Assembly (NCBI GenBank): GCA_963823675.1
Contig: CAWGMT010000011.1
Span: 62,001-126,000, forward strand
Direction: 5' to 3'
DNA from: CAWGMT01 sp963823675
GTDB taxonomy: Bacteria; Planctomycetota; Planctomycetia; Isosphaerales; Isosphaeraceae
Length of the DNA: 64,000 nt
Shown: one piece after another, positions 8,387-16,153 of the stretch
Position numbering within the stretch: position 1 is the first letter of the stretch
Layout: every line of letters begins with the position of its first letter
Notes under the pieces: model-generated
Told to the model about the DNA's origin: nothing
Database searches by the model: none
What the model saw: only the letters and a program-made list of their open reading frames with translations
Translations under genes and position numbers: made by a program

Positions 8387-9451
8387 TCAAAAGCCGCTGC
8401 TCGATTTGGGAAACTGGCTGACGTCGATGTAACGGTAGGTACCACCGGTTTTCGCGGCGAGCCGAGCCAGTGCGGACCGCTGGCCCAGGTGGGTTCCTGA
8501 ACCAAACTCAACAGCCTGGATGCGCGTCGAACCCACCTCGTTTAAGATCTCGTCCACGTCGGCCGTGGTCATGTCCTCGGCGTCGGTCAAGAAGAAGACG
8601 ACCTCGGGCTTGAACGCCAATGCCTTGCGCAGAGCCAGCAGGTGGTTGGTACCCCCAAAGGGGGGAATCGCCCCGAGCTGGGTTTGCATCCGCGCCTTGT
8701 TCGACGCGGTCGCGGCCATCAACCCTTGACGCCCCTGGGAATCACTGAGCGTGCGTGCCTGGGAATTGTAGAAAATCACCGCAAACTGAGCGTCGGGGGG
8801 AAGCTGACTGACACTGCCGAGCAGTTCTCGTTTGGCAACTTCGAGTGAATTATAGGTGACCATGCTTCCCGAGCAGTCGATCACGTACGCGAAGGAGTGG
8901 GCATGGTCGCGAGCGCCAAAGAATTCGGTTCCCGGTCCAATGCTCCGGCCGACGCCGCCACCGGAGCCGCCGCCCTCACCGCCGCCGCCGCCTGATCCCG
9001 ATCCGGGGATGATGCCCTGGCCGGCAGTCTGCGGACCGGGCAAGGCGCGCTGGGGCCTTTCGGGGGGCCTGATCAGGGAGCTGGGCAGGATCTCCGTCAG
9101 CAAGGTCTCCGCCCCAGGGTCGCGGGTCGCGTTCTGAGGGTCCTTGCCATTGTCGACGGGAATGAAGGGCAAAGTGCTCGTGCCACCGATCTCGCCAGGA
9201 CTGCCACCCCCCTCGCCGGGAACCCTGGGAAACCGTTCGGCTCGGTTGTCGACCGGATCGACCTCGGCGTAGAGCGCTTTGGAGGCGGGCACGGTCTCCG
9301 GCAGCGCCGCGTTCAAGATTTTCAGGGAAACGACCAGCAACAGGCAGACGTGGACCAGCGCCGAGCCGGCCAGCGACCGGGGATCGGTCAAGGGCGTTGC
9401 GCCGAACCGGAGGGAGTTGAGCAATCGGATGATCGGCGATGATCGCTCCAT
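8387..9451 (-). CDS. VWA-domain membrane protein
   Basis: About 354 residues. One N-terminal transmembrane helix (LAGSALVHVCLLLVVSLKIL) is followed by a long Pro/Gly-rich linker (poly-Gly around residues 150-170) and a von Willebrand factor A domain. The domain carries the MIDAS motif DCSGSM, the FAVIFYNS strand, the GGTNH threonine loop and the FFLTDAEDM aspartate. It should act outside the cytoplasmic membrane and bind a metal-dependent ligand. It is the last gene of the ExbB/ExbD operon, so it may be moved or energised by that proton channel (inference). An ATG at 9451 is used; a TTG at 9457 has the better-spaced AAGGAG and could be the real start. Confidence 0.82.
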   Translation of the reverse strand: MERSSPIIRLLNSLRFGATPLTDPRSLAGSALVHVCLLLVVSLKILNAALPETVPASKALYAEVDPVDNRAERFPRVPGEGGGSPGEIGGTSTLPFIPVDNGKDPQNATRDPGAETLLTEILPSSLIRPPERPQRALPGPQTAGQGIIPGSGSGGGGGEGGGSGGGVGRSIGPGTEFFGARDHAHSFAYVIDCSGSMVTYNSLEVAKRELLGSVSQLPPDAQFAVIFYNSQARTLSDSQGRQGLMAATASNKARMQTQLGAIPPFGGTNHLLALRKALAFKPEVVFFLTDAEDMTTADVDEILNEVGSTRIQAVEFGSGTHLGQRSALARLAAKTGGTYRYIDVSQFPKSSSGF

Positions 9452-9520
9452 TGACAACGGACCGCACTCCTTCAAGGCAACTGGTGGATGGAAATAGACC
9501 CGGGACCGCGTAATTGAATT

Positions 9521-9547
9521 GTAAGACGGATTGGCAATCCGTCCTAC
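9521..9547. repeat. Dispersed palindrome (TDWQSV type)
   Basis: GACGGATT GGC AATCCGTC palindrome flanked by GTAA and CTAC, lying in the gap between the VWA gene and the gene upstream of it. The same unit recurs at 26551-26571, 26611-26631 and 57170-57190. Behaves like a REP-type element. Confidence 0.75.
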
Positions 9548-9567
9548 AGTGAATCACGCAAGCTCAT

Positions 9568-10413
9568 TCAGGGATCGTCGTGGGAGTTGATGAATTCCAG
9601 GGGCGGTTCGTCGTCGCCGGGCAGGCCCTGGCCTTGCCGGCAAGAGCGACGGCGCCGCACTGGCGGTCGCAAGTGCTGCCAGGTAATGATACCGGCAACC
9701 AGGGCAGCGAGCGTCAAGGCGAGGGCCCAGCTCGCCGGCAACGGTGGCCCCTGATCGTGCCGCGGCTGGGAATTGCGGCCGCCGATGGTTCCCAGGACCT
9801 CGGCGGCGTCTTCGCGCAGCCAGGCGGCATCATCTCCCTTGTTGCTGTCAGGTTTGTAAAGCGGCGGTCGCTCGCCCACAACGAGCGGTGCCAGACGCTT
9901 GCCGTCGGGGGCCGCGTAGGTCACCATTTTCAAGAACGTGCCGGTGAATCGGACAGTCCTCCCGAGACCCGGCGTCGGCGGAGCCCTCTCCCGGGGCTTG
10001 GTGCCATCCGGTTCATCCTCTTCGGCAGTCGTCTCCCTGGGCGCAAATACCACACAAAAAGGGTCGCCAGCCGGCGAGGCGATCCACGCTTCCGCCAGCG
10101 GCGGAAAGCTTCCGACGGCTGCCTGGCGGAAAATCCGCTCGACCCGCCCCTGGACGATCACGCGGCGGCCGCGAAACGCGTCGGGCTGGTTCCAGAGGTC
10201 GCGGAAACGGACCTGCCTCGGCGGATCGGTCGCCTGGGCGCGATCGGCTGTCGGCTGGCCCGAGAGAGCGGCCCGATAAGCGGCCAGGTCGGCCAGGGTG
10301 AGCTTGTCAGTCGTGTCGAAGTCGCCGGCACGGCAATGCGCCCAGCTCCCGAGCGCCGCCGCAACCAGCACCCCGGCGACCAGCACGGTCTCGGGTCGCA
10401 GGCCCCTGTTCAT
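9568..10413 (-). CDS. Membrane-anchored protein with OB-like region
   Basis: 281 residues, family not firmly recognised. An N-terminal hydrophobic segment (VLVAGVLVAAALGSWAHC) looks like a signal anchor, and a second helix sits near the C-terminus (SWALALTLAALVAGIITW). Between them, the stretch FRGRRVIVQGRVERIFRQ and the following strands resemble an OB-fold as found in small periplasmic nucleic-acid-binding-like domains, but this is weak. The ATG overlaps the stop of the upstream exbD-like gene by 4 bp (ATGA), so it is co-translated with the transport operon. Its basic tail would face the cytoplasm if both helices span the membrane. Confidence 0.7.
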   Translation of the reverse strand: MNRGLRPETVLVAGVLVAAALGSWAHCRAGDFDTTDKLTLADLAAYRAALSGQPTADRAQATDPPRQVRFRDLWNQPDAFRGRRVIVQGRVERIFRQAAVGSFPPLAEAWIASPAGDPFCVVFAPRETTAEEDEPDGTKPRERAPPTPGLGRTVRFTGTFLKMVTYAAPDGKRLAPLVVGERPPLYKPDSNKGDDAAWLREDAAEVLGTIGGRNSQPRHDQGPPLPASWALALTLAALVAGIITWQHLRPPVRRRRSCRQGQGLPGDDEPPLEFINSHDDP

Positions 10414-11033
10414 GGCGATGCTCCGGACCGGAGGGGTTTTCCCGGTTGGAATTGGCGCCTGGGCAGTTCGGGTGTGGCGCCCGGTTGGGTCAGCCGGATC
10501 GCGGCCACACCGGCCGCCTGGCAAGTGGCGATGATCTGCGCGGCTGGCTCGTAGCGCAGGCGGTCGTCGGCGACCAGGCGAACGCGCAGCGGCCGGCCGT
10601 CCAGAAGCTGGATGTAGCGCCGGAGGCGGCCGCCCAGCGTTGACAGGTCGGGCAGAGGGGCCTCTCCCAGCCGGAGCGTCTTCAAGTCGCCCAGCTCGTC
10701 GGCCTCGGCGCGGACCAACAGGTCGTTCTCGAGGTCCGAGTCGACGTTACGAGCCAGCATGGGCCGAGCCTCGCCGCGGGGCGCGGAGGGTAAAGCCGCT
10801 GGAGTGGCGGGCAGATCGAGATCGAGGTGGGTCTCGGCCGAAGGGTTGAACGTCAGGATGAAGAAGGCTAGAAGCTGAAACGCCATATCGAGCATGGGAG
10901 TGACCGGGAAAAGAACCTCTTCCGGCGAGCCCGGCCGGTAGCCGTGCGACCGGGGCGCGGCTACCTCGGCGCTTGCCGGCCCCGAGGACGCCAGCCGACT
11001 CAATCCCATGCCGAGCCCTGCTCCCGTGCTCAT
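10410..11033 (-). CDS. ExbD/TolR family protein (second copy)
   Basis: 207 residues. A short cytoplasmic N-terminus leads to the single transmembrane helix with FPVTPMLDMAFQLLAFFILT, where the Asp in MLDMAFQ is the conserved proton-carrying residue of ExbD/TolR. The rest is the periplasmic domain, longer than usual, ending in strands that resemble the peptidoglycan- or TonB-binding fold. It overlaps both neighbours by 4 bp (ATGA at each junction), showing tight coupling with the first ExbD and with the OB-like gene. With ExbB it would form a proton-motive-force-driven motor. Confidence 0.88.
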   Translation of the reverse strand: MSTGAGLGMGLSRLASSGPASAEVAAPRSHGYRPGSPEEVLFPVTPMLDMAFQLLAFFILTFNPSAETHLDLDLPATPAALPSAPRGEARPMLARNVDSDLENDLLVRAEADELGDLKTLRLGEAPLPDLSTLGGRLRRYIQLLDGRPLRVRLVADDRLRYEPAAQIIATCQAAGVAAIRLTQPGATPELPRRQFQPGKPLRSGASP

Positions 11034-11509
11034 CGCGAATGGCTCCGCAAGACGACCAGGCTGAAATGGTCAAAGCCCTTGTCTTGAGCTTCGGCAAGCG
11101 CACGGCGAACCGCTCCATAGGAGGCGGCACGGTCGGCTCGCAGGATCACAACCGTGGGAAGCTCCTCGCTGGCTGCATCTCGTTCTCCCAGGATCTCCAG
11201 ACCTTCGTGGCGGGCCTTGGCTTGCGCAGCCCACCACGCCGCTTGGGCCTGCGTATCCAGTGCCCGGCCTTCGACCAGCAGCCGGCCCTGGGCGTCCATC
11301 GCCACGGCCAAGCGGTCGAAAGTCAGCTCCGAGCCCGGTAAAGCGGCAGGCGCCAGCGGCAGCCTGACCGCCTTGGTCGCGCCGTCCAGCCGAGTGCCGA
11401 AGTGCACCAGCATCATGAAGAACGTGATGAGCTGAAGCACCACGTCCAGAAGCGGTGTCAGATTGGGACTCAGCACGCTATGGCGCGACCGTCGCCCGTG
11501 ACCTCGCAT
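11030..11509 (-). CDS. ExbD/TolR family protein (first copy)
   Basis: 159 residues, normal length for ExbD. The membrane helix carries LSPNLTPLLDVVLQLITFFMM, with the conserved Asp in LLDVV. The periplasmic part ends with VVILRADRAASYGAVRRAL, typical of the ExbD C-terminal fold. A GGAG 6 nt upstream of the ATG supports the start. Two different ExbD proteins in one operon are common in planctomycetes and probably form heterodimers in the ExbB pentamer (inference). Confidence 0.9.
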   Translation of the reverse strand: MRGHGRRSRHSVLSPNLTPLLDVVLQLITFFMMLVHFGTRLDGATKAVRLPLAPAALPGSELTFDRLAVAMDAQGRLLVEGRALDTQAQAAWWAAQAKARHEGLEILGERDAASEELPTVVILRADRAASYGAVRRALAEAQDKGFDHFSLVVLRSHSR

Positions 11510-12587
11510 GGAGGCTCCTGCCGATTAGGAATTGGTCCATGATCACACACCAAAAAGGAGCCGGCCGCGCCCGGCTCACGGCTCGGCTGCCGGCAAGGCC
11601 GACCGGGGGGGGCTGGTCGAAGCGGCCGCCGCCAGGGCAGCGCTCACGGCGAAAGGATGCGGATGCGCCGGAGGCGCTGGCGCCGTCGTGGTGACCGGCG
11701 TCGCGCGCACGCCCGCGCGCAAACTGCTCGAGCAGCGGCTCGGCCGCCAGACCAACCTCCAGCGACAGCCGCGCGATCCGGTTGCGGAACATGGCGTAGA
11801 AAAAAATCGCCGGGATCGAGATCGCAATCCCCTCCAGGGTCGCAAACAGCGCCGTCGAGATCCCTGCGGCAAGCTGGTTGGCCTGGGCCGACGAACCCGT
11901 GAGCGCGATCACCCTAAAAGCCATGATCATACCATAGACTGTTCCCACCAGCCCTATCATGGGGCCCAGCGTTCCCACCGTGGCCAGATAGGTCGTCCGG
12001 TGCTCCATCTCCATGGTGGCGTCTTCGTTGGCCATCTCCATGGCCCGCTGTGCCTGGGCGAGGCCCGAGGGTAGCTTGCGGGCCCCGGCTGCCAGCACCC
12101 GCGCCAGGAACGACGAATCAGCCAGCAGCCGATGATAGGCCTCGTTGTACTTGTTCTGTTCCAAAAACTCCTGAAGGTCGCTTACCAGCTCGTGCGGGAC
12201 GGCCGCCACGGTCCGGTAGTGCAGCGCCATCCAGACCACAAGCGCGATCAGGTAAAACGACATCAGGGCGATCACCAGCCCGATCGCTCCCGAAGCGCGG
12301 ATCATCCAGGAGAGAAACGATTCGCGTGCGTCGACCCGCGGCCCGCCTGAATCCCCGTCGGGCCCGGAGCCTCCTTCATCATCGGCTCCAGCAGGCAAAC
12401 CGCCGCCAGACGCTGGATTTGTCACCGCGGCCGGCAACGAACCTCGGTCCTGGGCCTGCACCGGCGCAACGCTCCATCGCTGGGCCACCCCAAGTGCCAG
12501 ACCCAAAACCACCAGCGTCTTCACCGCGTTTCGCACCGATATCAACCGCGCGAGCCTCCCAACCGAACAGCAGCAAGGTCCCGGCAT
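11478..12587 (-). CDS. MotA/TolQ/ExbB proton channel protein
   Basis: A signal-like N-terminus and an acidic/Gly-rich linker are followed by the ExbB/TolQ three-helix core: AIGLVIALMSFYLIALVVW, then TYLATVGTLGPMIGLVGTVYGM and ALFATLEGIAISIPAIFFY. The Thr/Pro residues that line the channel are present. It is the first gene of a five-gene minus-strand operon. The reading frame as given overlaps exbD by 32 bp and ends with residues unlike the family; the neighbouring frame gives a Pro/Ala-rich tail ending at 11576, a more natural end. A single-base frame change around 11690-11720 is therefore likely. Confidence 0.85.
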   Translation of the reverse strand: MPGPCCCSVGRLARLISVRNAVKTLVVLGLALGVAQRWSVAPVQAQDRGSLPAAVTNPASGGGLPAGADDEGGSGPDGDSGGPRVDARESFLSWMIRASGAIGLVIALMSFYLIALVVWMALHYRTVAAVPHELVSDLQEFLEQNKYNEAYHRLLADSSFLARVLAAGARKLPSGLAQAQRAMEMANEDATMEMEHRTTYLATVGTLGPMIGLVGTVYGMIMAFRVIALTGSSAQANQLAAGISTALFATLEGIAISIPAIFFYAMFRNRIARLSLEVGLAAEPLLEQFARGRARDAGHHDGASASGASASFRRERCPGGGRFDQPPPVGLAGSRAVSRARPAPFWCVIMDQFLIGRSLHARSRATVAP

Positions 12588-12721
12588 GAAACGTCACGTT
12601 CGGCCTGCTTTCAGCTTATCGAGTGGGAGCGCTTCGGGCAACGCCGCGCGACTCGGCCGAGATGACCGTGACGCCCCTGGCCCTGTTCTGAACCTGATTC
12701 TACTCTCGTAGGATTGCCACG

Positions 12722-12937
12722 ATGCATACCGAACCCGCTTCGCGTCCGTGGCGGAGCTACGTGCGATTCAGCCTGCGGGGGCTGATCGTCCTTGTACTTG
12801 TGATCGCGGCCGGAATGGGATGGATCGTCCGCCAAGCCCGTCTCCAGCGCGAGAATGAGACTCACCGACCCGCAATTTCCGGGCGATTCCTGCCATGCCT
12901 CCGGCACCCAATACGCATCCCGGTTTCCGTTCCATGA
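12722..12937 (+). pseudogene. N-terminal fragment of a planctomycete membrane/LRR-type protein
   Basis: The first 45 residues (RFSLRGLIVLVLVIAAGMG, then WIVRQARLQRE) match the characteristic signal-anchor start of a large planctomycete family whose members continue into leucine-rich repeats. Here the reading frame turns into unrelated residues after about residue 46 and stops at 71. No LRR is found downstream. I read it as a truncated gene start. Confidence 0.5.
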
Positions 12938-13001
12938 TGAGCATCGATCGGCGCCGGTCTGCTGTTACGTCGGTTACGCGGCCGGCTCCCAGACCATCTG
13001 C

Positions 13002-13328
13002 TCAAACCAGACAGGTCTCAACCTTCTGGCGCAGGGCCGCGACATAAGAAACCAGCAAATCCAGGTGCTGCGCGTCGAGCGCCCGTTCAAGCTGCACGAT
13101 CTGGCTGTGGAGATCGATCCAATCGTCCCGAGAGGGCGCGTCGAAAACGGGCCCCAGACTACCACCGCCATCGCCCGATCGAGCATCGCCCTTGGAGCGG
13201 AAGGCTTGGTGGGTCGCCAGGGCCAGCTCGCGGAGCTGGACGCTCAGATGAGCGGGATCGGATTCGACACGCAAGGCATTACGCCGCATAATCTTCCGGG
13301 GGATCGGGTGTAAACGTTGCACGAGCAT
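13002..13328 (-). CDS. Small conserved-looking hypothetical protein
   Basis: 108 residues, not recognised. An AAGGAG lies 7 nt before the ATG at 13328, which strongly supports this start over the longer open frame that extends into the repeat region. The protein has a basic N-terminus (RKIMRRNALRVE), a Ser/Gly-rich middle and a helical C-terminus (WIDLHSQIVQLERALDAQH followed by LLVSYVAALRQKVE) that could form a coiled coil. No membrane segment. It stands alone between the broken LRR-type start and the heptamer repeats. Confidence 0.6.
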   Translation of the reverse strand: MLVQRLHPIPRKIMRRNALRVESDPAHLSVQLRELALATHQAFRSKGDARSGDGGGSLGPVFDAPSRDDWIDLHSQIVQLERALDAQHLDLLVSYVAALRQKVETCLV

Positions 13329-13573
13329 CGTGCGCTCCTTGCATGGTTGGGTTACATTCCAGTCTAGTTCAGCGCACGGTGTCCTTGAGAACATTCGAGA
13401 ATCGACTACGGTTCTTACGGTCTTCGGCTGGCCAATTCTGCGGGCGGCACGCCCTGCGTGTTTACCAGACGCAACGAAATAGCATTGTGTTCGCGGAATC
13501 TTCGACAAATGTCGCAAGCGGAGCTCCACGTTGTGCAAGATCAACCGTCCGCTGCTCGCTGACTGCGTCCGTG

Positions 13574-13768
13574 GTCCTTTGTCCTTTGTTCGCTTCGCGG
13601 ATGGCAGATGCTGGCCTGGGACGACAGGGTTTTTGCAACGGACGACGTCCTTCGTCCTTCGTCCTTCGTCCTTTGTCCTTTGTTCGCTTCGCGGATGGCA
13701 GACGCTGGCCTGGGACGACAGGGTTTTTGCAACGGACGACGGACCAAGGACAAAGGACAAAGGACAAA
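13574..13768. repeat. Two 73-bp direct repeats bordered by GTCCTTT/GGACAAA heptamers
   Basis: A 73-bp unit at 13574-13646 is repeated at 13668-13740 with one base difference (AGATGCTGG against AGACGCTGG). Between them is a run of GTCCTTY heptamers, and after the second copy the heptamers return in inverted orientation (GGACAAA three times). Nothing in this stretch looks coding; the 13329-13774 gap contains only this and a short spacer. Confidence 0.85.
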
Positions 13769-13774
13769 AAGACA

Positions 13775-15424
13775 TCAGGCCGAGCGCTGAGATCGGGTGA
13801 ATGGGTTATGGGTGCGCAGCCACTGGCGGGCAACGGCTGCGTCGTCGAAGGGGATTGCGCGGTCGGCGAGGATTTGGAAAGTCTGGCAACCCTTGCCAGT
13901 GATCAGTACGGTATCGCCCGTGCGTGCGTCGGCCAGAGCGGTCTCGATGGCGGTTTGGCGGTCGGGCTCGACGCGAGCCTTGCCAGGACGTCGCAGCCCG
14001 GCCAGCAAGTCGTCGAGGATCTGGTTGGGGTCTTCCGTACGGGGGTTGCTCACGGTCAGGATGATGCGATCGGCACCGGCTTCGGCGGTTTCGGCTAGCC
14101 AGCGTCGCGCGGACCGCTCGCCATTTCCCTCGGCGCTCAAGACGCAATGGACGCGACCGGCTGCGACCGCACGCACGGCCGCCAGAGCCTCGCCGAGCGC
14201 GGCGGGCGTCTGTGCCAGGTCGATGCGGACGTCAAACTCCTGACCCTCGCTGACACTCTCGAGGTGCCCGGCCACCGACCGGACTGATTCGAGCCCGGCC
14301 ACGATGGCTTCGAGGTCAATCTCCAAGGCCCAGGCCAGAGTGGCCGCGGCGAGCGCGCAGGTGGCGACTCTTGGTCCGATCAGGGCCAGATGCACGGCCG
14401 CTTCGCGATCGAATCCGTGCAGCACCATCCGGGTGCCGGACCCGTCGAGCCGGACCAGGCGGGCTGTTACGTCGGCGCAGAGCCAGGGCGCTTCCGCCGG
14501 TTCCAGGGCAAAGGCGACGCGGCGGGTGTCGAGGTTGACCCCGCCGAGAATTTCCGCATAGGGATTGTCGGCGTTGACCACGACCAGGCCTCCCGGCACG
14601 ACCTGGCGGACAAGCTTGGCTTTGGCTCGCCGTTTTTCAATCAGGATATCGAGTGGGAGACCAGTCGGCACGGAAATGTCGGTCACGATGGCCGCGTGAA
14701 AGGCGACTCCCTCGAAACACGAGTTTGCCAGCGACTCGCTGGAGATCTCGAGCACACCGGCCTCGCAGCGATTCTCGACCATCTCGGCGAGCAAGGCCGA
14801 CAAGCTGGCCGCAGTGGGCGCGAAGCTGCGAGATTGCTCGGCAAACCGGGACGAATGCGTTCGAGAGGCTTTGCCACCGGCCCCGGCATGCGCGGCTGGC
14901 CTCGTCACATCAGGGTACGGACCAAATCCCGCGCCCAGAGGGCGCATCGTACGACCTGCGCAGAACCCGAGCGCACTGATGCAGCCGGCCCGCTTGCCTG
15001 CCGCCTTGAGGATCGCGTGCGTCATCAGGGCCGTCATCGTCCGGCCGAAGCTGCCCGTGACTCCCACGATCGAAAGTTGCCGCGACGGATCGCCTGCCAG
15101 TGCATGGCAAATCCGCGCATAAGCAGCCACCGCATCGGGGACGACGATCTGGAGCCGTCCCGCCTCGGGACATGGGCGTTCCACAATCACCCCTGCGGCG
15201 CCACGATCGAGTGCCTCGCGCACAAAGACGTGCCCGTCGTATCCCGGCTCGGGCTCTCGAATTGCGACGAACACCTGGCCTGGCTCCAGCCGGCGATGAT
15301 CGTTGGTGCAACCAGTGACTTCCCAATCCGCGCAGCCTACGAAGGTGGCCTCTGGAAACAATCGCCGCAGGCTTACCGAGGGAATTCCCCTCTGGGGTAG
15401 ACGGTCAACGAACCAGCGCGCCAT
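13775..15424 (-). CDS. Mur ligase family protein (MurE-like) with degenerate P-loop
   Basis: 549 residues with MurE layout: an N-terminal UDP-sugar-binding-like domain (TNDHRRLEPGQVFVAI, then GHVFVREALDRGAAGVIVE), a central ATPase-type domain, and a C-terminal Rossmann-like domain with NPRTEDPNQILDDLLAG and GDTVLITGKGCQTFQ. In canonical MurE the ATP loop is GTNGKT; here it is GVTGSFGRT, with Lys replaced by Arg and Asn by Phe. The middle also has a low-complexity insertion. Activity as a peptide ligase is therefore doubtful; a second, MurE-derived role is possible. AAGGAGG lies 9 nt before the ATG at 15424. Confidence 0.8.
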   Translation of the reverse strand: MARWFVDRLPQRGIPSVSLRRLFPEATFVGCADWEVTGCTNDHRRLEPGQVFVAIREPEPGYDGHVFVREALDRGAAGVIVERPCPEAGRLQIVVPDAVAAYARICHALAGDPSRQLSIVGVTGSFGRTMTALMTHAILKAAGKRAGCISALGFCAGRTMRPLGAGFGPYPDVTRPAAHAGAGGKASRTHSSRFAEQSRSFAPTAASLSALLAEMVENRCEAGVLEISSESLANSCFEGVAFHAAIVTDISVPTGLPLDILIEKRRAKAKLVRQVVPGGLVVVNADNPYAEILGGVNLDTRRVAFALEPAEAPWLCADVTARLVRLDGSGTRMVLHGFDREAAVHLALIGPRVATCALAAATLAWALEIDLEAIVAGLESVRSVAGHLESVSEGQEFDVRIDLAQTPAALGEALAAVRAVAAGRVHCVLSAEGNGERSARRWLAETAEAGADRIILTVSNPRTEDPNQILDDLLAGLRRPGKARVEPDRQTAIETALADARTGDTVLITGKGCQTFQILADRAIPFDDAAVARQWLRTHNPFTRSQRSA

Positions 15425-15514
15425 CGGCTTACGCCTCCTTGCTTCGCCTTGTCCCGCTCGCGGTTTTGGGGTGAGGCGGGAGTTGGACCAACCCCGCCGC
15501 ACCGCACGCCTTGT

Positions 15515-15605
15515 GGAAGCGGTCGTGGTGGGTAGATTCCGCTTCCCGAGCCTACCGTCGAACCGTCGAGCCGCGGCCCCAATCGCGATCTACCCGCGAC
15601 CACGA
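15515..15605. other. Nested inverted repeats upstream of the Mur-ligase-like gene
   Basis: GGAAGCGG (15515-15522) pairs with CCGCTTCC (15539-15546). The loop between them, TCGTGGTGGGTAGA (15523-15536), pairs with TCTACCC-GCG-ACCACGA (15589-15605). The two pairings interlock. It lies about 90 bp 5' of the minus-strand gene start, so it could be a leader structure or a mobile-element end. The remaining 15425-15726 gap holds no gene I can support. Confidence 0.35.
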
Positions 15606-15726
15606 TCGGTGAGCCGGTCCATCCGCCGCATTCCTTCGCGCTGGATGCCTCGCCTGAAGAGGCGGCATTGTTGGCCAAACCACAAAAAAAGGCAATGCCA
15701 GACTGGGGTGATCGCCGAAGGCCGAA

Positions 15727-15951
15727 ATGAGTGGGTCCTTTCCAGACGAAATTGCCTCCGAGTATCCGACCATCACCCTCGCTGACGTGCACGCGGCCTT
15801 GGCGTATTATTTCGACCACCGCGACGAGGTGGATCGGGAGATTCGGGAGGGTGCGGAATTTGCCGAGAAGTTCCGGGCCGGAGCGCCGTCAGTCTTTGAA
15901 GAGCTGGGGGCACGGAAGGCCAATGCCGCGAACGATTCGAATTCATCTTGA
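15727..15951 (+). CDS. DUF433 family antitoxin-like protein, N-terminally truncated
   Basis: 74 residues. IASEYPTITLADVHAALAYYFDHRDEVDREI is the C-terminal helix-turn-helix part of DUF433, normally preceded by 40-60 residues that are missing here. The intact family usually sits directly before a DUF5615 PIN-like gene, and that is what follows here, overlapping by 29 bp. Such pairs are considered toxin-antitoxin-like. The ATG at 15727 lies in the frame but has no strong ribosome-binding site, and the upstream bases look degraded. Confidence 0.65.
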   Translation: MSGSFPDEIASEYPTITLADVHAALAYYFDHRDEVDREIREGAEFAEKFRAGAPSVFEELGARKANAANDSNSS

Positions 15952-16153
15952 TGAGAACTGTTCGCTCGCCATCGCCGAAGGGCTTCGCCGCCGCGGCATT
16001 GACGTGACGACCACACCCGAGGTGGGTCTCCTGGGAGCCAGCGACGAGGACCAGCTTGCCTATTGTCTGGCTGAAGACCGGGTGATCTTCAGTTACGACG
16101 ACGACCTCAGCGGTTCGCCAACGCGGCTCGAGCGCTCGACACGGGGCGTTTAG
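15923..16153 (+). CDS. DUF5615 PIN-like protein, C-terminally truncated
   Basis: 76 residues. IRIHLDENCSLAIAEGLRRRGIDV and LLGASDEDQLAYCLAEDRVIFSYDDD match the start of DUF5615 PIN-like nucleases: the Asp of HLDEN and the acidic DDD are predicted metal ligands. Family members are about 110-120 residues; this one loses the last third. The start overlaps the DUF433 gene. With both partners shortened the module is probably not functional. Confidence 0.65.
   Translation: MPRTIRIHLDENCSLAIAEGLRRRGIDVTTTPEVGLLGASDEDQLAYCLAEDRVIFSYDDDLSGSPTRLERSTRGV

Noticed and set aside
13462..13833. Open frames in both strands through the heptamer repeats
   Set aside because: Translated repeat (RTKDKGQRTK-like); frames exist because the heptamers avoid stops, not because of coding.
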